A DNA stretch of 35,540 nt, taken from the NCBI GenBank assembly GCA_024653965.1, contig JANLGW010000131.1, positions 1 to 35,540 of the forward strand. Direction: 5' to 3'. Shown here piece by piece: positions 1 through 8,021 of this stretch. The stretch's first letter is position 1, and the number at the start of each line of letters is the position of its first letter. The notes under the pieces are model-generated. The model was not told where the DNA came from and searched no databases. It was given only the letters and a program-made list of their open reading frames with translations. Origin of the DNA: Rhodospirillales bacterium. Its GTDB lineage: Bacteria > Pseudomonadota > Alphaproteobacteria > Rhodospirillales > Magnetovibrionaceae. A program made the translations under genes and the position numbers.

Positions 1-2
1 GA

Positions 3-617
3 AAACCCGAGCGCCTGAGCCCTGCCGCCACCCCGGCCCAACAGGCGCGCAACATCGCCCAGGCGCGCCAGTTCACCGCACAACAACGCGCCGCCGAGGC
101 GAACGCCAGTGCCGCAGCAGCACGCACCCGCCAAACCGTAAAAGACTATTTAGGCAAAACCCAATCCACCCGCACGCCGGCAACCGCCACACGGCGAGCG
201 CACGCCATTATCCCCCAGGGCGGCACATGGCTGGACAGCGTACAGGCGCAGACCGGATATAGGCTCACCCCGGCGGCAACCATTGTTAAAGAAAAAAGAA
301 GTTGGCTGGAACCCGCTTGGAACACCGGCGTCACAATTGGACAGACATGGGATGAAATCAAAGATCGGGCTTTGAACCCCAACCGAAATCATATGTTTGA
401 TAAAGAGCAAACAAATATGAGCCCGGCAGAAGCTCTGACAGGACCAGCGCAATACGGAGGTGCAAAACTATTAAGTGGCGGCGCTGCCATTGGGAGCAAC
501 ACCATAAAAAATCCTGTCGGATCAATCCTCGGTATTGTTTCCGATATCCTTGACTATTTTGCCGAACAACAAAAACGCGATTACCTAGAACCAAGGTTAA
601 AAATAAATAAAAAATAA
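3..617 (+). CDS. 3' part of an unrecognised protein (5'-truncated by window edge)
   Basis: The frame is open from base 3 to the TAA at 615-617, about 204 codons, so the gene starts upstream of the window. An internal TTG at 372 could be mistaken for a start, but the frame is uninterrupted well before it. The first ~95 residues are rich in Ala, Gln and Arg (PAQQAR, AQARQFTAQQRAAEA) and probably helical. The rest is different: a Trp-containing stretch (GGTWLDSVQAQTG, EPAWNTGVTIGQTWDEI), a Gly/Ala-rich segment that could be a short hydrophobic helix (KLLSGGAAIGSNT), and a Lys-rich tail. Base composition shifts from GC-rich to AT-rich near base 290, in the middle of the gene. I do not recognise the family. 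Such a shift is seen in modular secreted or toxin-like proteins with a swapped C-terminus, but nothing here proves that. Confidence 0.65.
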   Translation, partial: KPERLSPAATPAQQARNIAQARQFTAQQRAAEANASAAAARTRQTVKDYLGKTQSTRTPATATRRAHAIIPQGGTWLDSVQAQTGYRLTPAATIVKEKRSWLEPAWNTGVTIGQTWDEIKDRALNPNRNHMFDKEQTNMSPAEALTGPAQYGGAKLLSGGAAIGSNTIKNPVGSILGIVSDILDYFAEQQKRDYLEPRLKINKK

Positions 618-680
618 TTTCCCCGTGCGTCTCATCACGGAATTAACAATGGCATCTAAAATCGCGCCAATGACTAAAGA

Positions 681-708
681 TTGAATGCAGCGAGTATTTT
701 GCTAACAT
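681..708 (+). promoter_or_regulatory. possible sigma70-type promoter for the MORN gene
   Basis: TTGAAT at 681-686 and TAACAT at 703-708 are separated by 16 bases, about 38 bases upstream of the ATG at 746. Each box matches four of six consensus positions. The stretch is AT-rich compared with the surroundings. Weak, position-based support only. Confidence 0.3.
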
Positions 709-745
709 AAATTGGCTCTATTGGATCAGGAAAGGACAGCGATTC

Positions 746-1648
746 ATGCACCACAACGGATACGTCACCGTCACATTCCTCATCGCGATAGTGCTGTCGG
801 CATTATTCACTAAGGCTACGCCTGCGCAGGAGATGAATCACAAATGGATCGCCACCGCGAACAACCCCGACTGCACGTTCTGGGCATCGTACGACAAAGA
901 AATGACTGAAGAAAAAATGACGTGGTCCGGAACATGCCTAAATGGTCACGTGCATGGTCCAGGAAGACTCACTTCAAGCCATAGCTACTTTGAAGGAACC
1001 TTTAGAGAAGGTAAACTACAGGGCCATGCTGTATTGGACGGTATACGGATGAAAGGCGAGGGTTCGCTTGCCGGGCATTTTGAGGGCGAGATGGAAAATG
1101 GCATCATCCACGGTCATGGCGCTTTTGACGCAAATATGATGCGTAACGGCGAACCCATGCGATTAAGCTATAAGGGTGAATTCAATGACGGCGTTTTCCA
1201 TGGCCGGGGGGACATAACGCTTGAGAAAAAAACAACGCACCTCGCCTACAGGGGCAATTTCAAGAATGGTACGTTCGATGGGCAGGGCTCATTAACAATC
1301 GAGAGTGAAAACGAACACATCACCTACGTAGGGAAATTCAAGGACGACGCCTTCCATGGACAAGGAGTCATAGAGGTCAAAGGCCCCGTTCAATACAGAT
1401 ACGAGGGTGAATTTCAAAGAAATGATAAACACGGAAACGGCGTCCAAGAGTTCTCCGATGGCAGCCAATATGCCGGAGAATTTAATAACGGTTGGAAGCA
1501 TGGCCACGGCGTTGCGACACTCGCTAACGGAAACACCTGTACGGGCGAATGGAAAGAAGACGTTCTCATCGGCGCTGGCGAAGGATTGATTAAGGGGCGT
1601 TCGGTAAAGTGTTATGCCGATGGCACCGCAATAAAGTTCGCAGATTAG
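746..1648 (+). CDS. secreted MORN-repeat protein
   Basis: 300 residues. Residues 1-27 look like a signal peptide (hydrophobic FLIAIVLSALF, then TPAQE), so the mature protein should be periplasmic or secreted. The remainder is about nine consecutive MORN-type units with the pattern Y-x-G-x-F/W-x-x-G-x-x-x-G-x-G, e.g. YEGTFREGKLQG, YKGEFNDGVFHGRG, YRGNFKNGTFDGQG, YVGKFKDDAFHGQG and YAGEFNNGWKHGHG. MORN repeats form extended beta-hairpin sheets; in bacteria their partners are mostly unknown. Three cysteines lie outside the regular units: C43 and C63 near the N-terminus, in the segments CTFWASYDKE and SGTCLNGH, and one near the end (VKCYADG). The start is backed by a good Shine-Dalgarno (AGGAAAGGA, 728-736). 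The gene is AT-richer than the window average, like the end of the gene before it, which suggests an accessory locus. No enzymatic domain is seen. Confidence 0.85.
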   Translation: MHHNGYVTVTFLIAIVLSALFTKATPAQEMNHKWIATANNPDCTFWASYDKEMTEEKMTWSGTCLNGHVHGPGRLTSSHSYFEGTFREGKLQGHAVLDGIRMKGEGSLAGHFEGEMENGIIHGHGAFDANMMRNGEPMRLSYKGEFNDGVFHGRGDITLEKKTTHLAYRGNFKNGTFDGQGSLTIESENEHITYVGKFKDDAFHGQGVIEVKGPVQYRYEGEFQRNDKHGNGVQEFSDGSQYAGEFNNGWKHGHGVATLANGNTCTGEWKEDVLIGAGEGLIKGRSVKCYADGTAIKFAD

Positions 1649-1718
1649 GCATGACGCCTATTGCCCCCGCACACCACAGGGCTCGCCCACATCACGCCCG
1701 CCCAACAGGCACGCATGC

Positions 1719-1748
1719 AAAAAGGGCCTCCCATTTGAGAGGCCCTTT
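1719..1748 (-). terminator. intrinsic terminator of serC-serA
   Basis: A perfect 10-bp stem (AAAGGGCCTC at 1721-1730 with GAGGCCCTTT at 1739-1748) and an 8-base loop. Read on the minus strand it is followed by five T (1719-1723), and it lies about 35 bases past the serA stop. On the plus strand the T run is shorter (four), but it may also stop MORN transcripts, making it bidirectional. Confidence 0.85.
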
Positions 1749-1767
1749 TACGTTATTGATCACACCC

Positions 1768-1799
1768 TAGAACTTCAGTGCCTTAGAACTTCAGTGCCT
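1768..1799. repeat. 16-bp perfect tandem duplication at the serA stop
   Basis: TAGAACTTCAGTGCCT occurs at 1768-1783 and again at 1784-1799 with no gap. On the minus strand this is the last codons of serA (ALKF) plus the stop, followed by a second non-translated copy. The duplication junction forms the present TAA stop (1783-1785). It leaves the protein unchanged. Confidence 0.9.
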
Positions 1800-3360
1800 G
1801 GGCGCGCACCACCTGCGGCAGGGCGCGCAGTTCGTCGAGCACGCTGTCGTCGACTTCCTGATCCACTTCGATCAAGGCCAGCGCTTCGCCACCGATTTCG
1901 GAACGGCCCAGATTGAAGGTCGCGACGTTGATGCCCGCATTGCCCAACACCGTGCCCAAACCGCCGATGAAACCCGGCTTGTCTTTATTGGTCAGATACA
2001 ACATATGCGGCCCCATCTTGGCGTCCATGGGGATGCCTTTGATGTCGACAAAACGCGGTTCTTTGCCCGCGAACAAGGTACCGCGCACGGTGCGGGTCTG
2101 GCTTTCCGTGGTCACGGTGAGCGAGACCAAGGTCTGATACTCGGTCGGGCGGTCGTGTTTGACTTCGGTGATGTCGATATCGCGTTCCTTGGCGATGACC
2201 GGGGCGGAAACCATGTTCACGCCTTCCAGCATCGGGCTCAACAGGCCTTGCAAGATGACTGCCGTAATGGGCTTGGTATTGAGTTCGGCGGCCAAGCCTT
2301 CGTATTCGACTGTCACCGACTTGATGCCCGACTGCGTCACCTGACCGGCGAAGCTGCCCAACTGTTCGGCCAGCTTCAGATACGGCGCCAGACGCGGCGC
2401 TTCTTCGGCCGACACGCTCGGCATGTTGAGCGCGTTGGTCACCGCGCCGGTGAGCAGATAGTCCGCGATCTGCTCGGCAATTTGCAGCGCCACGTTTTCC
2501 TGCGCTTCGGAAGTGCTGGCACCCAAGTGCGGGGTGCAGATCACGTCGTCGCGACCGAACAGAGGATTTTGTTTGGCCGGTTCGACTTCAAACACGTCCA
2601 ACGCCGCACCCGCGCACTTGCCGCTGTTTAAGGCTTCCAACAGATCCGCCTCGACCACCAGACCGCCACGCGCGCAGTTGATGATGCGCACGCCGTCTTT
2701 CATTTTGGCGAACGCCGCTTTGTTGACGATGCCGCGGGTAGCGTCGGTCATGGGGGTGTGCAGGGTAATAAAATCAGCGCGCGCGAACAGATCGTCGAGT
2801 TCGACCTTTTCCACGCCCAAATCCATGGCGCGTTCCGGCGACAAGTACGGATCATACGCGATGACTTTCATTTTCAAGCCCTGGGCGCGGTCGGCGACCA
2901 CCGAACCGATGTTGCCCGCGCCGATCAGGCCCAGCGTCTTGCCCATGATTTCCACGCCCATAAAGCGGGACTTTTCCCACTTGCCGGCATGGGTGGAAGC
3001 GTTGGCCTGCGGAATGTCGCGGGCCAGCGCCATCATCAGGGATATGGCGTGTTCGGCGGTGGTGATGGCGTTGCCGTAAGGCGTATTCATCACCACGATG
3101 CCCTTGGCGGTAGCGGCTTTGATGTCGACGTTATCCACGCCGATGCCCGCGCGGCCGATGACCTTGAGCTTGTCGGCAGCATTGATGATGTCCGCCGTCG
3201 CCTTGGTGGCGGAGCGGATGGCCAGACCGGAATATTGCCCGATGCAGGCTTTCAATTGCTCGGGCTTCATGTCGGTTATGACATCGACGGTGATGCCGCG
3301 ATCTTTGAAAATCTTTTCGGCGAACGGGCTCATCTCGTCGGAAATTAGAACCTTAACCAT
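1783..3360 (-). CDS. serA: D-3-phosphoglycerate dehydrogenase
   Basis: 525 residues, the length of the long (type 1) SerA. It oxidises 3-phosphoglycerate to 3-phosphohydroxypyruvate with NAD+, the first step of serine synthesis in the cytoplasm. The N-terminal substrate-binding part is followed by a Rossmann domain with the GxGxxG loop (GAGNIG, 147-152). Catalytic Arg231 (NCARGG), Glu260 (FEVEP) and His278 (TPHLGAST) are all present. The C-terminal part carries the intervening ASB-type domain and an ACT domain beginning near HMLYLTNKDKPGF, so serine feedback is possible. The ATG is preceded by AAAGGAT on the minus strand. It lies 43 bases after serC and is probably co-transcribed with it. The gene ends in a tandem duplication and a strong terminator. 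Confidence 0.97.
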   Translation of the reverse strand: MVKVLISDEMSPFAEKIFKDRGITVDVITDMKPEQLKACIGQYSGLAIRSATKATADIINAADKLKVIGRAGIGVDNVDIKAATAKGIVVMNTPYGNAITTAEHAISLMMALARDIPQANASTHAGKWEKSRFMGVEIMGKTLGLIGAGNIGSVVADRAQGLKMKVIAYDPYLSPERAMDLGVEKVELDDLFARADFITLHTPMTDATRGIVNKAAFAKMKDGVRIINCARGGLVVEADLLEALNSGKCAGAALDVFEVEPAKQNPLFGRDDVICTPHLGASTSEAQENVALQIAEQIADYLLTGAVTNALNMPSVSAEEAPRLAPYLKLAEQLGSFAGQVTQSGIKSVTVEYEGLAAELNTKPITAVILQGLLSPMLEGVNMVSAPVIAKERDIDITEVKHDRPTEYQTLVSLTVTTESQTRTVRGTLFAGKEPRFVDIKGIPMDAKMGPHMLYLTNKDKPGFIGGLGTVLGNAGINVATFNLGRSEIGGEALALIEVDQEVDDSVLDELRALPQVVRAQALKF

Positions 3361-3403
3361 GGCTTCGATCCTTTTCTATAATTCTTGAAATTTATGGGGC
3401 GGA

Positions 3404-4561
3404 TTACGGCTTCACCTGGGCATAGGCCCAGTCGAGCCACGGCAGCAGAGCTTCAACGTCCGGCGTTTCCACCGTGGCACCCGCCCAGATGCGCAGACCC
3501 GCAGGCGCGTCGCGATAACCGCCGATGTCGTAGGCGACACCTTCGCCATCGAGCAGCTTGACCATCTTTTTCAACGCTTCTTCCTGGGCCTTGTCATCGA
3601 GCGCTACAAACGCCGGGTCTTTGACCTTCAGACACACCGAAGTGTTGGAGCGGATCGATTTGTTTTCAGCCAGGAAATCGCACCACATGGATTCTTCGAT
3701 CCAGTCTTCGATCACCGCCAGATTGGCGTTGGAACGAGAAATCAGGGCATTCAGCCCGCCGATGCTTTCGGCCCATTTCAGGCCATCGAGCGCATCTTCG
3801 ACCGCGATCATGGACGGCGTGTTGATGGTTTCGCCCTGGAAGATGCCTTCCATCAGCTTGCCGCCCTTGGCCATCAGGAAAATTTTGGGCATCGGCCATT
3901 TGGGCGTATAGGTTTCCAAGCGCTCAACCGCGCGCGGCGACAAAATCAACATGCCGTGCGCGCCCTCGCCGCCCATGACCTTTTGCCACGAATAGGTGAC
4001 CACATCGAGTTTATCCCAGGCCAGGTTCATGGCGAACACGGCGGACGTGCTGTCGGCGATGGTCAGGCCTTCACGGTCGGCGGGAATCCAGTCGCCGTTC
4101 GGCACACACACGCCGGATGTGGTGCCGTTCCAGGTGAACACCACGTCGCGCTTGAAATCGACTTTGGCCAAATCAGGGATGGAGCCGTAAGCGGCTTCGG
4201 TGACTTTAACGTCGTCGAGTTTAAGCTGTTTGACCACATCGGTCGCCCAGCCCGCGCCGAAGCTTTCCCACACCAGCATTTCCACGCCGCGTGCCCCCAG
4301 CAGCGACCACAGCGCCATTTCCACCGCGCCCGTATCGGATGCCGGCACAATGCCGATGCGGTAATCCGCAGGTACGCCCAAAACGGCGCGGGTGCGATCA
4401 ATCACTTCGGCCAAGCGCTTTTTGCCGGGGCCGGAACGATGCGAACGGCCAACCAGCGCGCTGGAAAGCGCGTCAACGGTCCAGCCGGGACGTTTGGCAC
4501 AAGGGCCGGAGGAAAAATTGGGATTGGCGGGGCGTAAGGACGGTTTGGAAACGGTGGTCAT
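3404..4561 (-). CDS. serC: phosphoserine aminotransferase
   Basis: 385 residues. PLP enzyme that transfers the amino group of glutamate to 3-phosphohydroxypyruvate, giving phosphoserine; the same enzyme acts in the DXP-dependent route to PLP. It starts with the typical [17 protein letters not shown] segment. The PLP lysine is K194 in SYSWQK-type context ([16 protein letters not shown]). [13 protein letters not shown] (residues 38-50) matches the alphaproteobacterial and actinobacterial-like SerC branch rather than the E. coli form. It is the first gene of a two-gene serine operon with serA. The only good Shine-Dalgarno (GGGAG, 8 bases before ATG) lies in the 3' arm of a leader hairpin, which implies regulated expression. 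Confidence 0.96.
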   Translation of the reverse strand: MTTVSKPSLRPANPNFSSGPCAKRPGWTVDALSSALVGRSHRSGPGKKRLAEVIDRTRAVLGVPADYRIGIVPASDTGAVEMALWSLLGARGVEMLVWESFGAGWATDVVKQLKLDDVKVTEAAYGSIPDLAKVDFKRDVVFTWNGTTSGVCVPNGDWIPADREGLTIADSTSAVFAMNLAWDKLDVVTYSWQKVMGGEGAHGMLILSPRAVERLETYTPKWPMPKIFLMAKGGKLMEGIFQGETINTPSMIAVEDALDGLKWAESIGGLNALISRSNANLAVIEDWIEESMWCDFLAENKSIRSNTSVCLKVKDPAFVALDDKAQEEALKKMVKLLDGEGVAYDIGGYRDAPAGLRIWAGATVETPDVEALLPWLDWAYAQVKP

Positions 4562-4609
4562 AAAAAAACTCCCTTCTATGGCTCTATGGCGAAGGGAGGT
4601 TTTAAAACC
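4561..4609 (-). promoter_or_regulatory. serC leader hairpin covering the Shine-Dalgarno, with U tract
   Basis: On the minus strand a perfect 8-bp stem, CTCCCTTC (4598-4591) with GAAGGGAG (4576-4569), encloses a 14-base loop and is followed directly by seven T (4568-4562) and then the serC ATG. It therefore looks like an intrinsic terminator and also hides the Shine-Dalgarno. A 12-bp palindrome, GGTTTTAAAACC (4598-4609), overlaps the 5' edge of the stem and could offer a competing fold. A serC leader RNA motif is known from alphaproteobacteria. Whether this is a member cannot be decided by eye. Confidence 0.65.
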
Positions 4610-4704
4610 AAGTGACGGGGAACAAACGGTTCACGCGCATCAATCAGAATTCAACGATATGCCCTTCGCCTCACGGCAGAAGGGTCGCGCTCCGTTGGGG
4701 GAAC

Positions 4705-4761
4705 GTGGCCCGCAACCCGTATACTCCGGCTTGCTTAACCGCACAAGGGGATTCACACAGA
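4705..4761 (-). promoter_or_regulatory. possible serC promoter
   Basis: Within the 225-base gap upstream of serC, the minus strand reads TTGTGC, 17 bases, then TATACG (around 4721-4749). Each box is weak (three and four of six matches). Reported only because it would place the start about 160 bases before serC and give a leader long enough for the hairpin at 4561-4609. Confidence 0.2.
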
Positions 4762-4786
4762 TGGCGCAATCCACCCGCGTTATGCC

Positions 4787-5080
4787 CTACCCCCAATGAT
4801 GCGCGGGATTGTGGCGTTCATGAAGAATGCGGACAATCAAAACGCCTGCGTCGGTTTCGATGTAATAGATGGCGTGGCTTTTGTGGTCATGGCGACGCAG
4901 GCCCAAACGAATGTGGTCTTGCTCGCGCCCCATTTTGGGATTTTTGGCAATCAGGGCGAAACACTCCGCAAAACCGTCTCGATAGGTCTTGGCCTGTATT
5001 TGACCGAACTGCCGCACCGTATAACGGGCAATCTCCAAAAGATCGCTTTCCGCGGCGTGCGACAGCCGATACTCAGCCAC
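4787..5080 (-). CDS. parE: ParE/RelE-family toxin
   Basis: 97 residues, the usual length for ParE. Begins MAEYRLSHAAESDLLEIARYTVRQFG, the N-terminal helix pair of the family, continues through a GFAECFALIAKNPKMGRE segment, and ends in beta strands (HAIYYIETDAGVLIVRILHERHNPAHH). ParE toxins act on DNA gyrase; RelE relatives cleave mRNA on the ribosome. The partner gene is ParD-like, so a ParE role is favoured. The ATG overlaps the antitoxin end by 8 bases, so the two are translationally coupled. The reading frame is intact. Convention puts this toxin second in the operon, as here. Confidence 0.88.
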   Translation of the reverse strand: MAEYRLSHAAESDLLEIARYTVRQFGQIQAKTYRDGFAECFALIAKNPKMGREQDHIRLGLRRHDHKSHAIYYIETDAGVLIVRILHERHNPAHHWG

Positions 5081-5318
5081 TGGCCGCTTCCAGTTTCTCG
5101 GCCTCGGCCCAAATGTCGCCGACGCTGCGCGTGCTCACGCCGCTCCTCAGGCCTTCGTCGATCAGGGTGCGCAGGGCCGCCTCGGCCTCGCGCCGTTCCC
5201 GATCCTGACGCACCAGATGGCGGAAATATTCACTGACGTTGTCGAACTTGCGATTTTCCATAGTGCTGTGAACGTATTCGCCCAAGTCGTCGGACATGGT
5301 GATGGAAAACTTGGTCAT
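5073..5318 (-). CDS. parD: ParD-family antitoxin
   Basis: 81 residues from the ATG at 5316-5318. A GTG at 5342 would add eight residues, but the ATG has a better Shine-Dalgarno (AGCGGGA) and gives the typical ParD N-terminus MTKFSITMSDDLGEYV. The N-terminal half is a ribbon-helix-helix DNA-binding fold (FSITMSDDLGEYVHSTMENRKFDNVSEYFRHLVRQD). The acidic C-terminal half (RREAEAALRTLIDEGLRSG) is the part that wraps the toxin in this family. Directly upstream lies a 23-bp palindrome, the expected autoregulatory operator. The pair sits between the DASS transporter and serC, all on the same strand. Confidence 0.88.
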   Translation of the reverse strand: MTKFSITMSDDLGEYVHSTMENRKFDNVSEYFRHLVRQDRERREAEAALRTLIDEGLRSGVSTRSVGDIWAEAEKLEAASG

Positions 5319-5342
5319 GGGTGTTCCCGCTCTCGATTTCAC

Positions 5343-5385
5343 ATTATCCTATATCGTCCTATATTATCCGATAATATCGGATAAT
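5343..5385. promoter_or_regulatory. operator palindrome of the parDE pair
   Basis: Two perfect 11-bp arms, ATTATCCGATA at 5363-5373 and TATCGGATAAT at 5375-5385, flank one central base. Partial half-sites (ATTATCC at 5343-5349 and TATATCGTCC after it) lie between the palindrome and the parD start. The placement about 45 bases before parD suits cooperative binding by a ribbon-helix-helix dimer. Confidence 0.75.
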
Positions 5386-5391
5386 GCCACC

Positions 5392-7335
5392 CTAAACCCC
5401 ATAAAACCACGGCATCAACAAGCTGAATGCAGCCCAGAGCAGCAAAATCAGCGGCACGCCCGCGCGGGCAAAATCGGCGAATTTATAATGACCGGGGGCC
5501 ATCACCAGCAAATTGGTCTGATAACCGATGGGCGAGGCGAACGAGCAATTGGCGGCAAACACCACCGCCACCGCGAAGGCTTCCACCGGGGCGTTCAGGC
5601 TGACAGCCAAATCCACCGCGATGGGCGTAAACAGCACCGCCAACGCCTGGGAACTGATGATGTTGGTCAGCACCACCAACGTGATGAAAAAGATCGACAG
5701 CATCACCCACGGCCCCGCGCCGACGAACAGCCCCATCACCGCGCTGGAAACGAAATGCGCGCCGCCGGTGATGTGCATGGCCGCACCCATGGCCAACGCC
5801 GCCGGGATCATGGTGAGGATTTTGGTATCCACGGCGCGAAACGCTTGGCGGATATTGAGCACGTTCAGCGCCACCATCGCCGCCACCCCGGTCAATCCAG
5901 CGACGACGATGGGCACCAACCCGCTTGCCGCAGCGAACACCACGCCCGCCAAAATCAGCGCCGCCGATTTGGCGTGATGATGTGCGGGCAGTTCGGCCGC
6001 CGACCATTCGATCAACAACACATCCTGGCTGGCGCGCAGGGCTTCGACATCCTTAGGCGCGCCCTGAACCAACAACACGTCACCGGCCTGCATACGAATG
6101 TCGGTCATACGCGCGCGGATCATGCGCGAACGGCGCTGCACGCCCAACACGATGCAATTGGTCTTATGCCGAAAGCCCGCCTGCGACAGAGTCTGGCCGA
6201 TGATGCGCGAAGCAGGCGGGATCATGGCCTCGGCCAGCACCCGTTCGCCGCCGTGCCAGGGCATATCGTCGATTTCACCCGCTTCCTCCTGCGCGCTGAC
6301 GTCGATTTCTTCGCCCTCGCCGTTTCCTCCCCCGGCGGTAACGCGCACCGCGCCCGCGGCGGCGCTCTCGATATCGGGGTACAGGCCTTTTTCGTGATGC
6401 GCCAGGGCTTCGGCGATTTCTTTGCGCATCGCCGCCACCACCAATATATCGCCCGCGCGGGCGGTGTAATCCTCGAACGGCGGCAAGATCGCTTCTTCAC
6501 CCCGCTGCACCATGCGCAGCGTCATCTGCCCCAGGGCGGGAAAGATGCCGCCGATCGCCTGAGAGCCCACCAGACGCGAACTTTCGCCCACCGTCACCTG
6601 GGCGATGTATTGCTTGCCGCCCGAAGCGTTGCCCGCCAACTCTTCCGCCATGCCTTCGCGACGGGGCAGCAGCCAGGGGGCCACGACCAGCAAAAACACC
6701 AGCCCGATGCCCGCCAGCACCAAGCCCGGCACGGTGAAATCGAAAAAACCGAAGGGCCGTTCGCCCATGTTGATCAGGGCCGAATTGACCAGCAGGTTGG
6801 AGCCCGAGCCGATCAGCGTCGTCATGCCACCCAAAATGGCGGCGAAGCTGACCGGCATCATCAGCTTGGAAGGCGGCAGATCGAAGCGTTCCGCCACCGC
6901 CTGCATGATGGGGATGAAAATCACCACCACGGGAATGTTGTTGAGAAAGCCGCTGACCACGGTGATGGTCAGCAGCACCACCGCGATGGATATCCAAGAT
7001 GCCGAACCGCACACGTTCAAGATCACGCGCGCCGCCATATCCAGCACGCCCGTGCGCACCATGCCTTGGCCGATCACCAGCAACGCCAATACGGTAATCA
7101 GCGCCGGGTTGGAAAAGCCTGCCAGCAAGGCCTGGGGGCTAAGCGCGTTGCCTGCGCCATCCGCACCGATGGGCACGGGAAAAAGGTGAAAGAAGATCAT
7201 CAGCACGCACAACACACCGAGGCTGGTAACCTCGACGGCGATCTTTTCATAAGCGTACAACACGAACGCCGCGATGATGACCGCGAACGTCATGCCCATC
7301 TGGAAATCGGTGGCGTGTGTCAACGTGGCCTGCAT
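5392..7335 (-). CDS. SLC13/DASS-family anion transporter with two RCK_C domains
   Basis: 647 residues, inner-membrane. Two blocks of transmembrane helices (about residues 10-215 and 430-645) surround a soluble insert with two TrkA_C/RCK_C-like domains (around QYIAQVTVGESSRLVG...DILVVAA and RIIGQTLSQAGFRHK...GDVLLVQG). Re-entrant loop motifs typical of the family are visible: TLIGSGSNLLVNS and ASPIGYQTNLLV. The family carries dicarboxylates, sulfate and similar anions with Na+; this domain layout (SLC13 permease with RCK_C pair) is common in bacteria, and the substrate cannot be told from sequence. The ATG at 7333-7335 has AAAGGGG five bases upstream; a GTG two codons earlier is less likely. 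Confidence 0.9.
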   Translation of the reverse strand: MQATLTHATDFQMGMTFAVIIAAFVLYAYEKIAVEVTSLGVLCVLMIFFHLFPVPIGADGAGNALSPQALLAGFSNPALITVLALLVIGQGMVRTGVLDMAARVILNVCGSASWISIAVVLLTITVVSGFLNNIPVVVIFIPIMQAVAERFDLPPSKLMMPVSFAAILGGMTTLIGSGSNLLVNSALINMGERPFGFFDFTVPGLVLAGIGLVFLLVVAPWLLPRREGMAEELAGNASGGKQYIAQVTVGESSRLVGSQAIGGIFPALGQMTLRMVQRGEEAILPPFEDYTARAGDILVVAAMRKEIAEALAHHEKGLYPDIESAAAGAVRVTAGGGNGEGEEIDVSAQEEAGEIDDMPWHGGERVLAEAMIPPASRIIGQTLSQAGFRHKTNCIVLGVQRRSRMIRARMTDIRMQAGDVLLVQGAPKDVEALRASQDVLLIEWSAAELPAHHHAKSAALILAGVVFAAASGLVPIVVAGLTGVAAMVALNVLNIRQAFRAVDTKILTMIPAALAMGAAMHITGGAHFVSSAVMGLFVGAGPWVMLSIFFITLVVLTNIISSQALAVLFTPIAVDLAVSLNAPVEAFAVAVVFAANCSFASPIGYQTNLLVMAPGHYKFADFARAGVPLILLLWAAFSLLMPWFYGV

Positions 7336-7429
7336 AGACACCCCTTTCCATCCGCCCCCTCAGACGCATGTCCTTCCCAACTAGGGGAACATAAGCGCCA
7401 TAGCCATGACAAGCGGATTCACGCGCGGT

Positions 7430-7909
7430 TCAGCCGAACAGCCAGCTTTCGGGGTTGGGGATCGGTTTTTTATTTTCCAGCAACAGCCAACCGCGCACCA
7501 CACGAATGGCGAGCCACAGCGGCAACAGCCACAGCAGCATGAAACCGACCAGCAAAAATGCCAGCGCAACGCCAATCAGCACCAGCGCGATGAAATACCA
7601 AAAGGTGCGGATCAAAAAGGTGTAGTGCGTTTGCAGCCAGTGCGGCGCTTCACCTCGCACCACATAAGCGACAATCAGGCCCACCAGCATGGGAAAGCCC
7701 GATACCACCGACACGGCGTAAAGCGCATACGTCACACGCGGCATGCTCAAGGGATGGCGCATGAGGCCGGAAACCTGCCGGCCTAAATCTTCGATGCTGC
7801 CGTCGACACCGGGGCCGCTGGCGCGCCGCACCTCGCTTTCTTTGTAACCGTGCTCCTGGCCGGGCGGAAGGATTTCAGGCTCGGGCTGAGGGTCGGAGGG
7901 ATTGGACAT
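7430..7909 (-). CDS. DUF4870-like small membrane protein
   Basis: 159 residues. A soluble, charged N-terminus of ~55 residues (Pro/Glu-rich, then SIEDLGRQVSGLMRHP) is followed by three or four hydrophobic helices: VTYALYAVSVVSGFPMLVG, FWYFIALVLIGVALAFLL and LLWLLPLWLAIRVV. The phrase WLQTHYTFLIRTFW between the first helices is the signature I associate with DUF4870/Tic20-like proteins. Function is unknown. It is transcribed divergently from the DUF2784-like gene and lies 94 bases upstream of the DASS transporter on the same strand. Confidence 0.75.
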   Translation of the reverse strand: MSNPSDPQPEPEILPPGQEHGYKESEVRRASGPGVDGSIEDLGRQVSGLMRHPLSMPRVTYALYAVSVVSGFPMLVGLIVAYVVRGEAPHWLQTHYTFLIRTFWYFIALVLIGVALAFLLVGFMLLWLLPLWLAIRVVRGWLLLENKKPIPNPESWLFG

Positions 7910-8021
7910 CGCGGCCTCGGTTTAATTGCAGATGGTCAAAATATAAGCCGTTTTTCACGCAATGCCAGGGGCGGCCAAAGGCCTAAAAACCTCAAGCAAA
8001 AAACCTGTGTTATCATGGCCC

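Noticed and set aside
5296-7542. A 748-codon open frame on the plus strand, rich in His, Gln and Arg
   Set aside because: It lies antisense to the DASS transporter, has no recognisable domain and shows the composition of a GC-rich complement frame.
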